From: Fictibacillus solisalsi
GTDB lineage: Bacteria; Bacillota; Bacilli; Bacillales; Fictibacillaceae
Direction: 5' to 3'
Assembly: GCF_900103485.1 (NCBI RefSeq)
Contig: NZ_FNHW01000001.1
Location: forward strand, 531,418 to 595,417
DNA length: 64,000 nt
Shown: positions 25,341 through 33,837 of the stretch, piece by piece
Layout of the letters: each line of letters starts with the position of its first letter
Numbering within the stretch: the first letter of the stretch is position 1
The notes under the pieces: generated by a model
The model's database searches: none
The model's input: the letters and a program-made list of their open reading frames with translations, nothing else
What the model was told of the DNA's origin: nothing
Made by a program: the position numbers and the translations under genes

Positions 25341-27631
25341 TGACGCACATCCCGGGATTTCAATGCCTTATAAATTCGTTCGGGTGTAGCAGGGAGATGC
25401 ATGATTCGTACACCTGCAGCATCATATATCGCATTCATGATGGCGGCGATAATAGGAATCATGACAACCTCTCCAATGCCTTTTGCTCCAAAAGGCCCGG
25501 TCTCTTCCGTACTTTCGACCGGGAAGGTTTCGATAACGGGGGTCTCCCTGATGGTGGGTATGATGTAGTTTGTAAAATTAGCTGTTTGGTGATAACCGCC
25601 GTCCATTAAAACATCCTCATATAGCGTGTAGCCGATTCCCATGACAGCACCGCCCTCCGCTTGCCCCTCAAGACCCTGAGGATTAAGCACTTGTCCGGCA
25701 TCGGGTATGGAAACGACGCGGAGGACTTCTGTTTCACCGGTAAGTGTATCAACTTCAACTAAAGCAAGATGAGTTAAATATCCGTATAAATGATGAGGAG
25801 CGCCTCCTGATTGGGGGAGTTCTTCTTTTTCCTTGGGAAGCATGAAATGGCCCTCTACCTTTGTTGAAAGCCGGTTTTCATGAAGGTAGGCATATAGTTT
25901 TTCATAGGTTGACACTTGTTCCCCATTCTTTGTCATGGCGTAATATTCATTTTCACCGATCAGTATGTTCTCCGGTTCCACCCTATGCTGGGCAGAAGCT
26001 GCTTCAGTCAGGACACGAATCATATGGGGGACAGCAGCAGCGATCGCTTTGCCTCCTGTATACGTGGAACGGGAGGCGGTAACGGTTCCGCTGTCGAGCG
26101 TTTCTGCTGTATCGCCCTGGATGACTGTTATTTTTTCAATGTCACAGTTTAAAAGCTCTGCTGCCACCTGGGCATAGACCGTGCTGTTGCCTCCTCCGAT
26201 ATCCTCACAACCGACCCCCACCTTAAACGTCCCATCCGGCAACAGTTCAATAGTGGCAGCTCCATAGTCCGGCAGACCGATTCCCATCCCGACCGCATGA
26301 AAAGAGGTGGCAATCCCGATTCCCCGTTTTTTCCACGGCTCACTGATGTTTTTTTTATACATTTCCCTGTTTTTCCAAAGCTCACATGTCTCGGCGGTTT
26401 CCAGTGTTTTTAATGTCCCTACGCTGGTTTTTAATTCATGCCCGATGCTTGAGCGCTCTCCTTTTTCATAGGCATTTTTCTTTCGAAGCTCAATGGGATC
26501 CATGCCAAGTTTTTCGGCGATCATATCCATGTGGGTTTCAATGGCTGCACATACCTGATTGACGCCGAATCCTCTGAATGCTCCTGAGATTCCGTTATTG
26601 GTATAGACGCAAAATCCTTCGAGATCAACATTCGGAATCTTGTAGGGGCCGCAGCAATGTTCAATCGCAAGCGCGATGACCGCACCTCCAAGCGACGCGT
26701 AGGCACCGGTATCTGCAACAGCACGCACCTGATTGGCAAGCAGGGTGCCGTCTTTTTTTGCAGCTGTTTTCATTTCTACCTTGAACGGATGCCGTTTGAT
26801 GCCTGCGATAACGGATTCTTCACGGGACAAATGAATTTTAACCGGACGGCCGCCGCTATGAAGGGCAAGAAGGGCCAGGTAGATTTGGACAGTTATTTCA
26901 TCCTTCCCACCGAAAGCTCCCCCGATCGGATGGGAAATCACCCGGATTCTTGCGGGATTCATGGCGAGAGCGCGGGCAATCTGCAGGCGGTCCCTGTAGG
27001 CATACTGCCCGGGGCAGCGAATGGTCAGCATTCCGTCCGGCTCCTGGATTCCCCATCCGCCTTCTGTTTCAATAAAGGCATGCATCTGGCGTGGAGAATA
27101 GAAAGTATTTTCCAGAATCACATCCGCTTCTTCAAAGGCCGTGTCCATGTTGCCGTTTTTTATGATGACATGGCTGTGGATATTGCCGTTTTCGTGAAGG
27201 GAGGGAGCATTGGAAGACATGGCAAATTCCGCATCAGTCACCGGGTTAAGCCGTTCATAATCCACTTCAATGAGCGAGATCGCATGTTCAGCAATCTCTT
27301 TTGTTTCTGCAGCAACCAAAGCAACCGCATCCCCTGTACAGCGAACCACATCACGGGCGAGGACAGGCTGATCCGGTACAACAATGCCAAATCCGTTAAA
27401 GCCCGGAATGTCTTTGTGGGTTAAGACACAGACAACACCCGGTAATGATTCGGCCTTTGACGTATTGATGGATTTGATTCTTGCATAAGGATACTTGGAA
27501 CGAAGGACTTTCCCCCAAACCATCTGTTCAAAATGATAATCTGTCATATATTTTAGCGTGCCTGTTACTTTTTCCGGTGCATCCATCCGGGGCACTGGTC
27601 TGCCAATATATTTAAAATGGTTTTCTTTCAT
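25337..27631 (-). CDS. pucD: Xanthine dehydrogenase molybdenum-binding subunit
   Basis: This 764-residue large subunit oxidises hypoxanthine and xanthine, or runs in the opposite direction on urate in anaerobes. The aldehyde oxidase-like N-terminal domain starts with YIGRPVPRMDAPEKVTG, and the molybdopterin parts include GGAFGGKDE, GAFRGFGV and the catalytic Glu region FGAKGIGE close to the C-terminus. Length is normal for a separate Mo subunit. It overlaps both neighbours, so the operon is translationally coupled. Confidence 0.93.
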   Translation of the reverse strand: MKENHFKYIGRPVPRMDAPEKVTGTLKYMTDYHFEQMVWGKVLRSKYPYARIKSINTSKAESLPGVVCVLTHKDIPGFNGFGIVVPDQPVLARDVVRCTGDAVALVAAETKEIAEHAISLIEVDYERLNPVTDAEFAMSSNAPSLHENGNIHSHVIIKNGNMDTAFEEADVILENTFYSPRQMHAFIETEGGWGIQEPDGMLTIRCPGQYAYRDRLQIARALAMNPARIRVISHPIGGAFGGKDEITVQIYLALLALHSGGRPVKIHLSREESVIAGIKRHPFKVEMKTAAKKDGTLLANQVRAVADTGAYASLGGAVIALAIEHCCGPYKIPNVDLEGFCVYTNNGISGAFRGFGVNQVCAAIETHMDMIAEKLGMDPIELRKKNAYEKGERSSIGHELKTSVGTLKTLETAETCELWKNREMYKKNISEPWKKRGIGIATSFHAVGMGIGLPDYGAATIELLPDGTFKVGVGCEDIGGGNSTVYAQVAAELLNCDIEKITVIQGDTAETLDSGTVTASRSTYTGGKAIAAAVPHMIRVLTEAASAQHRVEPENILIGENEYYAMTKNGEQVSTYEKLYAYLHENRLSTKVEGHFMLPKEKEELPQSGGAPHHLYGYLTHLALVEVDTLTGETEVLRVVSIPDAGQVLNPQGLEGQAEGGAVMGIGYTLYEDVLMDGGYHQTANFTNYIIPTIRETPVIETFPVESTEETGPFGAKGIGEVVMIPIIAAIMNAIYDAAGVRIMHLPATPERIYKALKSRDVRQ

Positions 27632-28505
27632 TGTCTGCCCACCTTTTTATTAAACGGTACAATCCTCTTTCTAAAAGGGCACTTGCCATATCTCGCCGGT
27701 AGGAAGCCGAGGCCCGTATATCAGAGATTGGCATGACTTCCTTCCAAGCAACGCTGCTGATATTGGAGATCATGTCAGGTGAAAGTTCTCCAAGTGTGAG
27801 CATTGCTTCACATTTTTTTGCTCTCAGGACGGTAGGGCCGACGGAACCAAACGCAATTCGGCCGCCTAAACATTCCTTTGTTCCTTCTTTCATGGACAGG
27901 CTGATCGCCACATTGACGATGGAAATTGATTGGGCTTTGCGCGGGCCCAGCTTTTGAAAAAGGCCGATGTCATGTTTACCGCGGACTTTAAATGAGATTT
28001 TCGTGATGATTTCATTGGGGAAAGCAACAGTTTTACCTGGTCCGACAAAAAAATCTTCTGCGCTGACTTGCCGTTTTCCGGTTATTGAGGTGAGTTCAAT
28101 GATGGCACCTAACGCAAAAAGAGCAGGGATTGTATCGCCGGCAGGGGAAGCGGTGCCAATATTTCCGCCAATTGTGCCCATATTTTGCATCTGGGCTGCT
28201 CCGACTTCCCGGCAGGCTTGTACGAGGACATCGGCATGGTCCTGCAGGAGGGGAGATGAGATGATTTCTGAATGGGTGGTCAACGGTCCGATATGGATTT
28301 CATCTTTTTCGATCGTGATGAATTTCAGCTCATCGATGTTTTTCAAATTCAGCCAGTAGTCATGCTGCCATTTTCCTTCCTTCATGCGAACAACTGCATC
28401 GGTTCCCCCGGCCAGCAGCCGAAAGCTGGCTTTTTCATTCTCAAGAAGATAAAGGCATTCGAGGAGAGAGCGGGGTGAAAGCATATCTATCTCTGAAGCA
28501 TACAT
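27612..28505 (-). CDS. pucC: Xanthine dehydrogenase FAD-binding subunit
   Basis: This 297-residue medium subunit carries the FAD domain. FAD-binding loops LLAGGTDAVVRMK (near residue 31) and TIGGNIGTASPAGDT (near residue 110) are present. The C-terminal CO-dehydrogenase flavoprotein-like domain follows. It lies between the Mo subunit and the cytidylyltransferase-like gene, overlapping the former by 20 bases and the latter by one base. It relays electrons from the Mo site to FAD. Confidence 0.92.
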   Translation of the reverse strand: MYASEIDMLSPRSLLECLYLLENEKASFRLLAGGTDAVVRMKEGKWQHDYWLNLKNIDELKFITIEKDEIHIGPLTTHSEIISSPLLQDHADVLVQACREVGAAQMQNMGTIGGNIGTASPAGDTIPALFALGAIIELTSITGKRQVSAEDFFVGPGKTVAFPNEIITKISFKVRGKHDIGLFQKLGPRKAQSISIVNVAISLSMKEGTKECLGGRIAFGSVGPTVLRAKKCEAMLTLGELSPDMISNISSVAWKEVMPISDIRASASYRRDMASALLERGLYRLIKRWADNERKPF

Positions 28506-29104
28506 TACAGATCCTCCCTATAAGCATCTTCATAATCGCTCGGTGTGTTGAAATTTAAAAGAATACGAGGGTCCGCGGTTTCCTGCAGTTTAACCTTGTT
28601 GTGATGCTTTTTAACGATGTTCCGCAGTCCTTCTGTCTCTTCTGCAATCAGGGTCAGCTCTGAATAAAGAGGGCTTGGCAGAAGGATCGGGTGCCCCCGT
28701 TTCCCGTTATAAACAGGAATGATAATAGATTCTGGATCGGACTTGTGAAGCTTGTCCATTTGGCAAAGAATGTGAGGCGAAAGAGGCTGATCAACCGCAG
28801 CAATAAGGACACCGGTCGAGTTCTTATCCATGGTATGCCATCCCATTTTGATGGATGAGCACTTTCCTGAAGAATAGTCGTTATTCATCACTATTTTCAC
28901 AGAGTTGCCATCGAGTTCCCTTCTTAATTCGGCAGCTCGAAAGCCAAGTACCACTACTACATCCTTTATCCCTGAGTTTTGAATGGTTTTTACCTGATAA
29001 GCAATAAGAGGCAACCCCTTCCATTGAAGAAGGGCTTTTGTTCGGTTCATCCGGAAAGAGCAGCCTGCCGCAAGCAGAATACAGGATAGGCTGGAGGTGG
29101 TCAT
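28505..29104 (-). CDS. pucB: Molybdenum cofactor nucleotidyltransferase (MobA/MocA-like)
   Basis: This 199-residue enzyme has the nucleotide-binding start ILLAAGCSFRMNRTKALL and an Asp-based metal site in AAVDQPL. It probably attaches CMP to molybdopterin, the cofactor form used by xanthine dehydrogenases. B. subtilis PucB has the same operon position. The TAATG junction with the next gene indicates coupled translation. Confidence 0.87.
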   Translation of the reverse strand: MTTSSLSCILLAAGCSFRMNRTKALLQWKGLPLIAYQVKTIQNSGIKDVVVVLGFRAAELRRELDGNSVKIVMNNDYSSGKCSSIKMGWHTMDKNSTGVLIAAVDQPLSPHILCQMDKLHKSDPESIIIPVYNGKRGHPILLPSPLYSELTLIAEETEGLRNIVKKHHNKVKLQETADPRILLNFNTPSDYEDAYREDL

Positions 29105-29107
29105 GCT

Positions 29108-29590
29108 TTAAAGGTCCCTGAACGTTAGCTGACTTTGAGCTGCTGTTTGAACGGCCTTCAGTATTTTTGTATAGCCTGTACAACGGCAAAGGTTGCCGCC
29201 TAATGCCTGCTTGATTTCGTCGAGGCCGGGCAGGTGGCCGATGCTGTTCAAATATGATCTTGCAGATACGATCAGACCTGGCGTACAGTACCCGCATTGG
29301 GTGGCCCCCTCATCCATAAACGCTTGCTGGACGGGATCCATATTTTCCGGTGTGCCGATACCTTCCACTGTTATGACATTTTCTCCATGAACCTGGCCGG
29401 CGAGCACGAGGCAGGAACATACCGGCAGGCCATTCATCGACACGGTACAGGAACCGCATTCTCCCTTGCCGCAGCATTCCTTGCTGCCGGTTAAACCCGC
29501 ATCTTCCCGGAGAACGTCGAGCAGTGTTTTCGAAGGACTGCATGTAACCGAAACTTCTGTTCCATTTACGAAAAAATCAATGGTCTTCAA
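29108..29590 (-). CDS. pucE: Xanthine dehydrogenase iron-sulfur subunit
   Basis: This small subunit binds two 2Fe-2S clusters. I choose TTG 29590, which follows GGGAGG with good spacing; the longer frame to 29629 has none. Cysteine motifs ECCGKGECGSC and, further on, CGYCTPG and CRCTGY are all intact. Length is 160 residues, normal for this subunit. It is the first gene of the operon and diverges from an NCS2 permease gene across a 175-base control region. Confidence 0.92.
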   Translation of the reverse strand: MKTIDFFVNGTEVSVTCSPSKTLLDVLREDAGLTGSKECCGKGECGSCTVSMNGLPVCSCLVLAGQVHGENVITVEGIGTPENMDPVQQAFMDEGATQCGYCTPGLIVSARSYLNSIGHLPGLDEIKQALGGNLCRCTGYTKILKAVQTAAQSQLTFRDL

Positions 29591-29765
29591 TGTCCGACCT
29601 CCCAATATAATTTTAGGACAATCAACCAACTCTTTTTGGCTGGCACTAAATCAAGTTTGTACAAATATAGTAGTGTTTTTCAAAAATATTCCTATTTTCA
29701 TAGCTTTTAAGGGGGTGATCAGAAGATATTCATTTGGAATAACAAACATCTGGGAGGGAAGCAGA
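29591..29765. promoter_or_regulatory. Divergent control region of the xdh and microcompartment operons
   Basis: Within 175 bases both operons must be started. On the minus strand TTGAAA, 16 bases and TACAAA form a possible promoter. TCAACCAA at 29622-29629 resembles part of the PucR site known in B. subtilis (WWWCNTTGGTTAA) at 7 of 8 core bases on the minus strand. TTTGTACAAA at 29656-29665 is a perfect palindrome, and its TTTGTACA core also occurs upstream of the adenine permease gene. The plus-strand promoter lacks a good -35, which fits an activator. Confidence 0.45.
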
Positions 29766-31088
29766 ATGGCACAACTAAAAACGTGGAAAGTAGGTGTACT
29801 TGGTCTGCAGCATGTTCTTGCCATGTATGCCGGAGCGGTAATCGTACCGCTCATTGTTGGGCCTGCTATTGGGATGAATGCCCAGCAGCTGGCCTATCTG
29901 ATATCCATTGACCTGTTCACCTGCGGAATTGCCACCCTGCTACAGGTCATCGGAGGCAGGCATTTTGGCATCAGGCTCCCGGTCATTCTCGGCTGTACAT
30001 TCACCGCCGTGGCACCCATGATCGCCATTGGAAAACTCGAAGGAATTACAGCGATTTATGGCGCGATCATCGTCTCGGGACTGGTCGTCATGGTGCTCTC
30101 ACAGTTTGTTGGCAAAATCCTTAAATTTTTTCCGCCTGTTGTAACAGGTTCAGTTGTACTCATTATCGGGGTGTCGCTGATTCCGGTTGCCATGAACAAT
30201 GCGGCAGGTGGACTTGGATCAAAGGGATTTGGCAGCCTGGAAAATTTGACACTCGCCTGTTTTACATTCCTGCTGATCATTCTAATTAACCGGTTTTCCA
30301 GAGGCTATGTCCGGGCAATCTCTGTACTGTTATCTCTGATCGCGGGTACGGTACTTGCTTCCATAATGGGGCTTGTGGATGTCACCCCTGTAAAAGACGC
30401 GTCCTGGTTTCATATGGTACAGCCATTTTATTTCGGAATGCCTGAATTTCACGTTTCGGCCATACTCACCATGTCTATTGTCGCCATTGTGAGCATGATT
30501 GAGTCTACCGGTGTATTTCTCGCGTTAGGAGACATTTGCGACCGGAAGCTTGAATCCCGGGACATTAAGAAGGGCTTAAGGGCAGAAGGGTTTGCCATTG
30601 TGATTGGCGGCATTTTTAATTCCTTTCCCTATACCTCCTTCTCACAGAACGTTGGTCTTGTGGCTTTGACAAAAGTAAAAACAAGAAATGTGGTCATTGC
30701 CGCCGGCGGCTTTTTATTACTTCTGGGCTTGCTTCCCAAGATTGCGGCTCTCACCACCATTATTCCAACGGCAGTCCTTGGCGGGGCGATGATTCCGATG
30801 TTTGGAATGGTCATAGCTTCAGGTGTAAAAATGCTGTCACAGGCCGATTTTTCGAGCAACGAAAATCTTCTGATTGTCGCCTGTTCGGTAGGAATCGGGC
30901 TTGGAACTGCCGTAGTTCCCATGGTGTTCAGCGGGCTTCCGGACAGTGTAAGGCTCTTAGTGGAAAATGGGATCGTCATTGGAAGTTTAACTGCGATTTT
31001 GCTGAATCTAGTATTTAATTTCAAGTCTATGAATATACATGAGCAGGAAAGGATGAACCAGCTGAAAGCCGATGGGGACGTAATATAA
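29766..31088 (+). CDS. NCS2 family xanthine/urate-type permease
   Basis: This 440-residue nucleobase:cation symporter is of the UraA/UapA type, distinct from the AzgA type at 22625. I start it at ATG 29766 after GGGAGGG. Family text QHVLAMYAGAVIVPLIVG near the start and the motif NSFPYTSFSQNVG (transmembrane 10 region) are present. About 12-14 membrane segments are seen. PucJ/PucK of B. subtilis, urate transporters, are close in type. It is the first gene of the microcompartment operon, pointing to xanthine or urate as the imported substrate. Confidence 0.88.
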   Translation: MAQLKTWKVGVLGLQHVLAMYAGAVIVPLIVGPAIGMNAQQLAYLISIDLFTCGIATLLQVIGGRHFGIRLPVILGCTFTAVAPMIAIGKLEGITAIYGAIIVSGLVVMVLSQFVGKILKFFPPVVTGSVVLIIGVSLIPVAMNNAAGGLGSKGFGSLENLTLACFTFLLIILINRFSRGYVRAISVLLSLIAGTVLASIMGLVDVTPVKDASWFHMVQPFYFGMPEFHVSAILTMSIVAIVSMIESTGVFLALGDICDRKLESRDIKKGLRAEGFAIVIGGIFNSFPYTSFSQNVGLVALTKVKTRNVVIAAGGFLLLLGLLPKIAALTTIIPTAVLGGAMIPMFGMVIASGVKMLSQADFSSNENLLIVACSVGIGLGTAVVPMVFSGLPDSVRLLVENGIVIGSLTAILLNLVFNFKSMNIHEQERMNQLKADGDVI

Positions 31089-31183
31089 CAGCTTATGTAG
31101 GGTACGGGGGCTGCGAGCCGGCCCCCTGCCAGTACTGTTCCTTTCACTGTTTTGTTCTAAAAAAGTCTAAAGGAGAGTCGGAA

Positions 31184-32656
31184 ATGGATCTGATTTTAAA
31201 AAATGCAATGATTCCACAAGGAGACCGTACGGTAATCACCAACATCCTCGTCCATGAGGGCAGGATTACCGGCTTTTGCAATGATATTCAAACCTTTAAT
31301 GCGGACAAGGTACTCGACATGGAGGGCAAACTGGTGGTTCCAGGCTGTATTGATCCGCATACTCATTTTATGGATCCAGGGTTCACCCACCGGGAAACGT
31401 TTGCAACAGGTTCGCGGTCAGCGGCAGCGGGGGGATTAACGACCATTATTGATATGCCGTGTTGTTCCAAGCCCTCTGTAAGGGATGGGGAAAGCTTTCA
31501 GAAAAAAATCGGTCCAATCCGGGGACAGGCTTATATTGATTATTGTTTCTGGGGCGGCATGACCGGAGAAGATGCCCGTAACGGCTGGATCGATAACATC
31601 TATCCACAAATCGATGAAGGTGTTGTTGCGTTCAAGGTGTACATGACGCCATCGGTGCCAACCTTCCCAAAAGTGTCCGACGGGGAGATGCTGGAGATTT
31701 TTCAGAAAGTCGCAAAAACAGGAATGCCGATAGGGGTTCATGCGGAGAACTATGATATTTGTACGTTCTATACAGAGAAGCTGAAGAACGAAGGAAGGGA
31801 AGATGGCCCGGCCTGGGCAGAAGCACGGATGGCGCTAGCGGAAAAGGTAGCCATTGAACTTATTATCAGTTATGCAGAAGCAACGGATGCGCGTGTTCAT
31901 GTCGTTCATATGAGCACTAAAGAAGGCGTTAAACTGGTGCGGGAAGCGAAAAAACGTGGTGTTAAGGTGACATCAGAAACGTGTCCTCATTACTTGATGC
32001 TGAATGCACAGGACTCCATGACCGAAAGAGGAACCTTTGCCAAAATTGCTCCTCCACTAAGAGGTAAGGATGATAACCAGGCTCACTGGCAGGCGTTGGC
32101 AGATGGAACCATTGACTTTGTAGGAACAGATCATGCGCCATATGAAATCGCAACTGAAAAGGCGGCAGCCGATTCTTCAATATGGAACAGCTTCCCTGGC
32201 ATTCCGGGTGTGGAAACCATGGTTCCGATCCTGGTCAGCGAGGGATTGAACAAAGGACGGCTGTCACTATCTCGTTTTGTTGAAGTAACAAGCAAAAATG
32301 CGGCGGTTCATTATGGCATCTACCCGAAAAAAGGAGCCATGGAGATCGGGAGTGATGCGGACTTTACGGTTATTGATCTTGATCATGAGTGGATCATTGA
32401 TGAAAAGCAGACAGAGTCAATGGCTAAATACAATCCATTGCACGGAATCAAGCTCAAAGGGCGCCCGGTGCAGACGATCGTCAGAGGAACCGTTGTATAT
32501 GACTATGAAAAAGGCGGGATAACAGGTACAGCAGGATATGGAGAATACGTGAAACGCCAAAGCATCCAGCGCCTTGAGCGAACGCTGAAGTATGAAAACT
32601 ATGAAATTGCAAATCTGCCATCAGCCGCACGGCAGCAGCTGGAAAAAAGCAAATAA
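31184..32656 (+). CDS. Cyclic amidohydrolase, allantoinase/dihydropyrimidinase family
   Basis: This 490-residue metal enzyme opens a cyclic amide. The binuclear metal site shows HTH in DPHTHF, a Lys in VAFKVYMT (likely carbamylated), His in GVHAEN and HVVHMS, and Asp in GTDHAPY. By sequence it would be annotated allantoinase. The window has no uricase, HIU hydrolase, OHCU decarboxylase or allantoate amidohydrolase. I therefore infer that its substrate may be xanthine itself, opened to 4-ureido-5-imidazolecarboxylate. The long gap before it (95 bases) holds a GC hairpin without a T run. Confidence 0.85.
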   Translation: MDLILKNAMIPQGDRTVITNILVHEGRITGFCNDIQTFNADKVLDMEGKLVVPGCIDPHTHFMDPGFTHRETFATGSRSAAAGGLTTIIDMPCCSKPSVRDGESFQKKIGPIRGQAYIDYCFWGGMTGEDARNGWIDNIYPQIDEGVVAFKVYMTPSVPTFPKVSDGEMLEIFQKVAKTGMPIGVHAENYDICTFYTEKLKNEGREDGPAWAEARMALAEKVAIELIISYAEATDARVHVVHMSTKEGVKLVREAKKRGVKVTSETCPHYLMLNAQDSMTERGTFAKIAPPLRGKDDNQAHWQALADGTIDFVGTDHAPYEIATEKAAADSSIWNSFPGIPGVETMVPILVSEGLNKGRLSLSRFVEVTSKNAAVHYGIYPKKGAMEIGSDADFTVIDLDHEWIIDEKQTESMAKYNPLHGIKLKGRPVQTIVRGTVVYDYEKGGITGTAGYGEYVKRQSIQRLERTLKYENYEIANLPSAARQQLEKSK

Positions 32657-32670
32657 GAAAGGAGATGCCT

Positions 32671-33261
32671 ATGGAATTGAGGGGAAAGAAGCATGTGGTC
32701 GTGGTGATTGACATGCTGAATGATTTTATTGGGGAAAAAGCGGCCCTTCGCTGTGAAAATGGAGAGAAAATCGTTCCAGCCATTAAAGAGCTCGTGGACT
32801 TTTGCCATGAAGAGAATATACAGGTTGTGTTTGTCCAGGAAGCGCACCGAAAAAACGACCGTGATTTCCGCGTCCGGCCGGTTCATGCCATAAAAGGAAC
32901 ATGGGGCTCGCAGTTCATTCCCGAACTTCAGCCTGATGAAAGCAAGGGAGACTATGTGGTTCAAAAAAGAAGGCACAGTGCGTTCAGCTATACCGATTTT
33001 GATTTGTTCTGCCGGGAAGAGGAAATTGATACGGTCGTTCTGACAGGGGTATGGACCAATGTGTGCGTGAGGAGCACCGGTTCTGACGCGCTTTATCATG
33101 GATACAATGTGATTTGCCTGTCAGATTCCACAGCCTCCAAGGATGATTCAATGCATGAATCCGGACTCCGGGACATTGATTTATTCGGAGACATCATGAC
33201 AACGAAAGAATACATGGAAGCGGCAAGAAAAAAGTTCTCGAATAACAACCAGGTCGTTTAA
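32671..33261 (+). CDS. Isochorismatase-like cysteine hydrolase, carbamoyl-cleaving type
   Basis: I place the start at ATG 32671, six bases after AAAGGAG. The triad is Asp (VVIDMLNDF near residue 14), Lys (VQKRRHSAF near 98) and Cys (WTNVCVRST near 131). The motif VWTNVCVRST and the downstream DIDLFGD match the RutB/carbamoylsarcosinase branch, which removes carbamoyl groups from ureido compounds. In this operon it is a good candidate for converting 4-ureido-5-imidazolecarboxylate to the amino acid, with release of ammonia and CO2. That role is inference. Confidence 0.83.
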   Translation: MELRGKKHVVVVIDMLNDFIGEKAALRCENGEKIVPAIKELVDFCHEENIQVVFVQEAHRKNDRDFRVRPVHAIKGTWGSQFIPELQPDESKGDYVVQKRRHSAFSYTDFDLFCREEEIDTVVLTGVWTNVCVRSTGSDALYHGYNVICLSDSTASKDDSMHESGLRDIDLFGDIMTTKEYMEAARKKFSNNNQVV

Positions 33262-33267
33262 TCTGTC

Positions 33268-33837
33268 ATGGGCCAAAACAAACGGATCATTGTCGGTATA
33301 ACAGGAGCGAGCGGTGCTCTGTATGGCTACTCGCTCGTCCGGGCCCTGCATCAGCTGGGAATCGAAACCCACCTGATCATTACAGAGATGGGAGAAAGGG
33401 TGCTGCAGTTTGAATGCGGGATCAGTATGGAGGCACTGAAGCCGTATGCAGAGATTCACAGCAATAAAAATTTATTTGCTTCAGTCGCCAGCGGTTCTTT
33501 TTTAACAGATGGGATGGTGGTTGTCCCTTGTTCGATGAACACGCTCGGTTCACTCGCTAACGGTGTCGGCGATACATTGCTCAGCCGGGCTGCGAGCGTC
33601 GTGCTGAAGGAGAGAAGGCAGCTGATCGTTGTACCAAGGGAAGCTCCTTTCCATCTCATCCATCTCCAGAACATGACGAGGCTTGCGGAGGCAGGAGCCT
33701 GCATTATGCCCGCTTCGCCAGGTTTTTATCATAAGCCGAAGGAGATTTGGGAGCTGGTGAATTTTATGTCCGGGAGAATTCTGGACATGTTGGGAATTGA
33801 CCACGCGCTTCTGCAGAGATGGGGGGAGAACGCATGA
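33268..33837 (+). CDS. ubiX: UbiX-type flavin prenyltransferase
   Basis: This enzyme makes prenylated FMN, the cofactor of UbiD decarboxylases. The 189-residue flavoprotein starts with IIVGITGASGALYG and has VVPCSMNTL and the prenyl-site loop VPREAPFHLIHL. It directly precedes, and overlaps by 4 bases (ATGA), the UbiD-family gene, so the pair is functionally linked. A further flavoprotein-like gene lies at 37023, but it does not share these loops. Confidence 0.92.
   Translation: MGQNKRIIVGITGASGALYGYSLVRALHQLGIETHLIITEMGERVLQFECGISMEALKPYAEIHSNKNLFASVASGSFLTDGMVVVPCSMNTLGSLANGVGDTLLSRAASVVLKERRQLIVVPREAPFHLIHLQNMTRLAEAGACIMPASPGFYHKPKEIWELVNFMSGRILDMLGIDHALLQRWGENA

Noticed and set aside
26657-27424. 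Long open frame opposite the xanthine dehydrogenase molybdenum subunit gene
   Set aside because: Antisense to a well-supported gene, no ribosome site of note and no known motif.
31101-31126. Hairpin GGGGGC/GCCCCC between the permease and the amidohydrolase gene as a terminator
   Set aside because: There is no T run after it; it may be an attenuating or processing site, but the operon likely continues.
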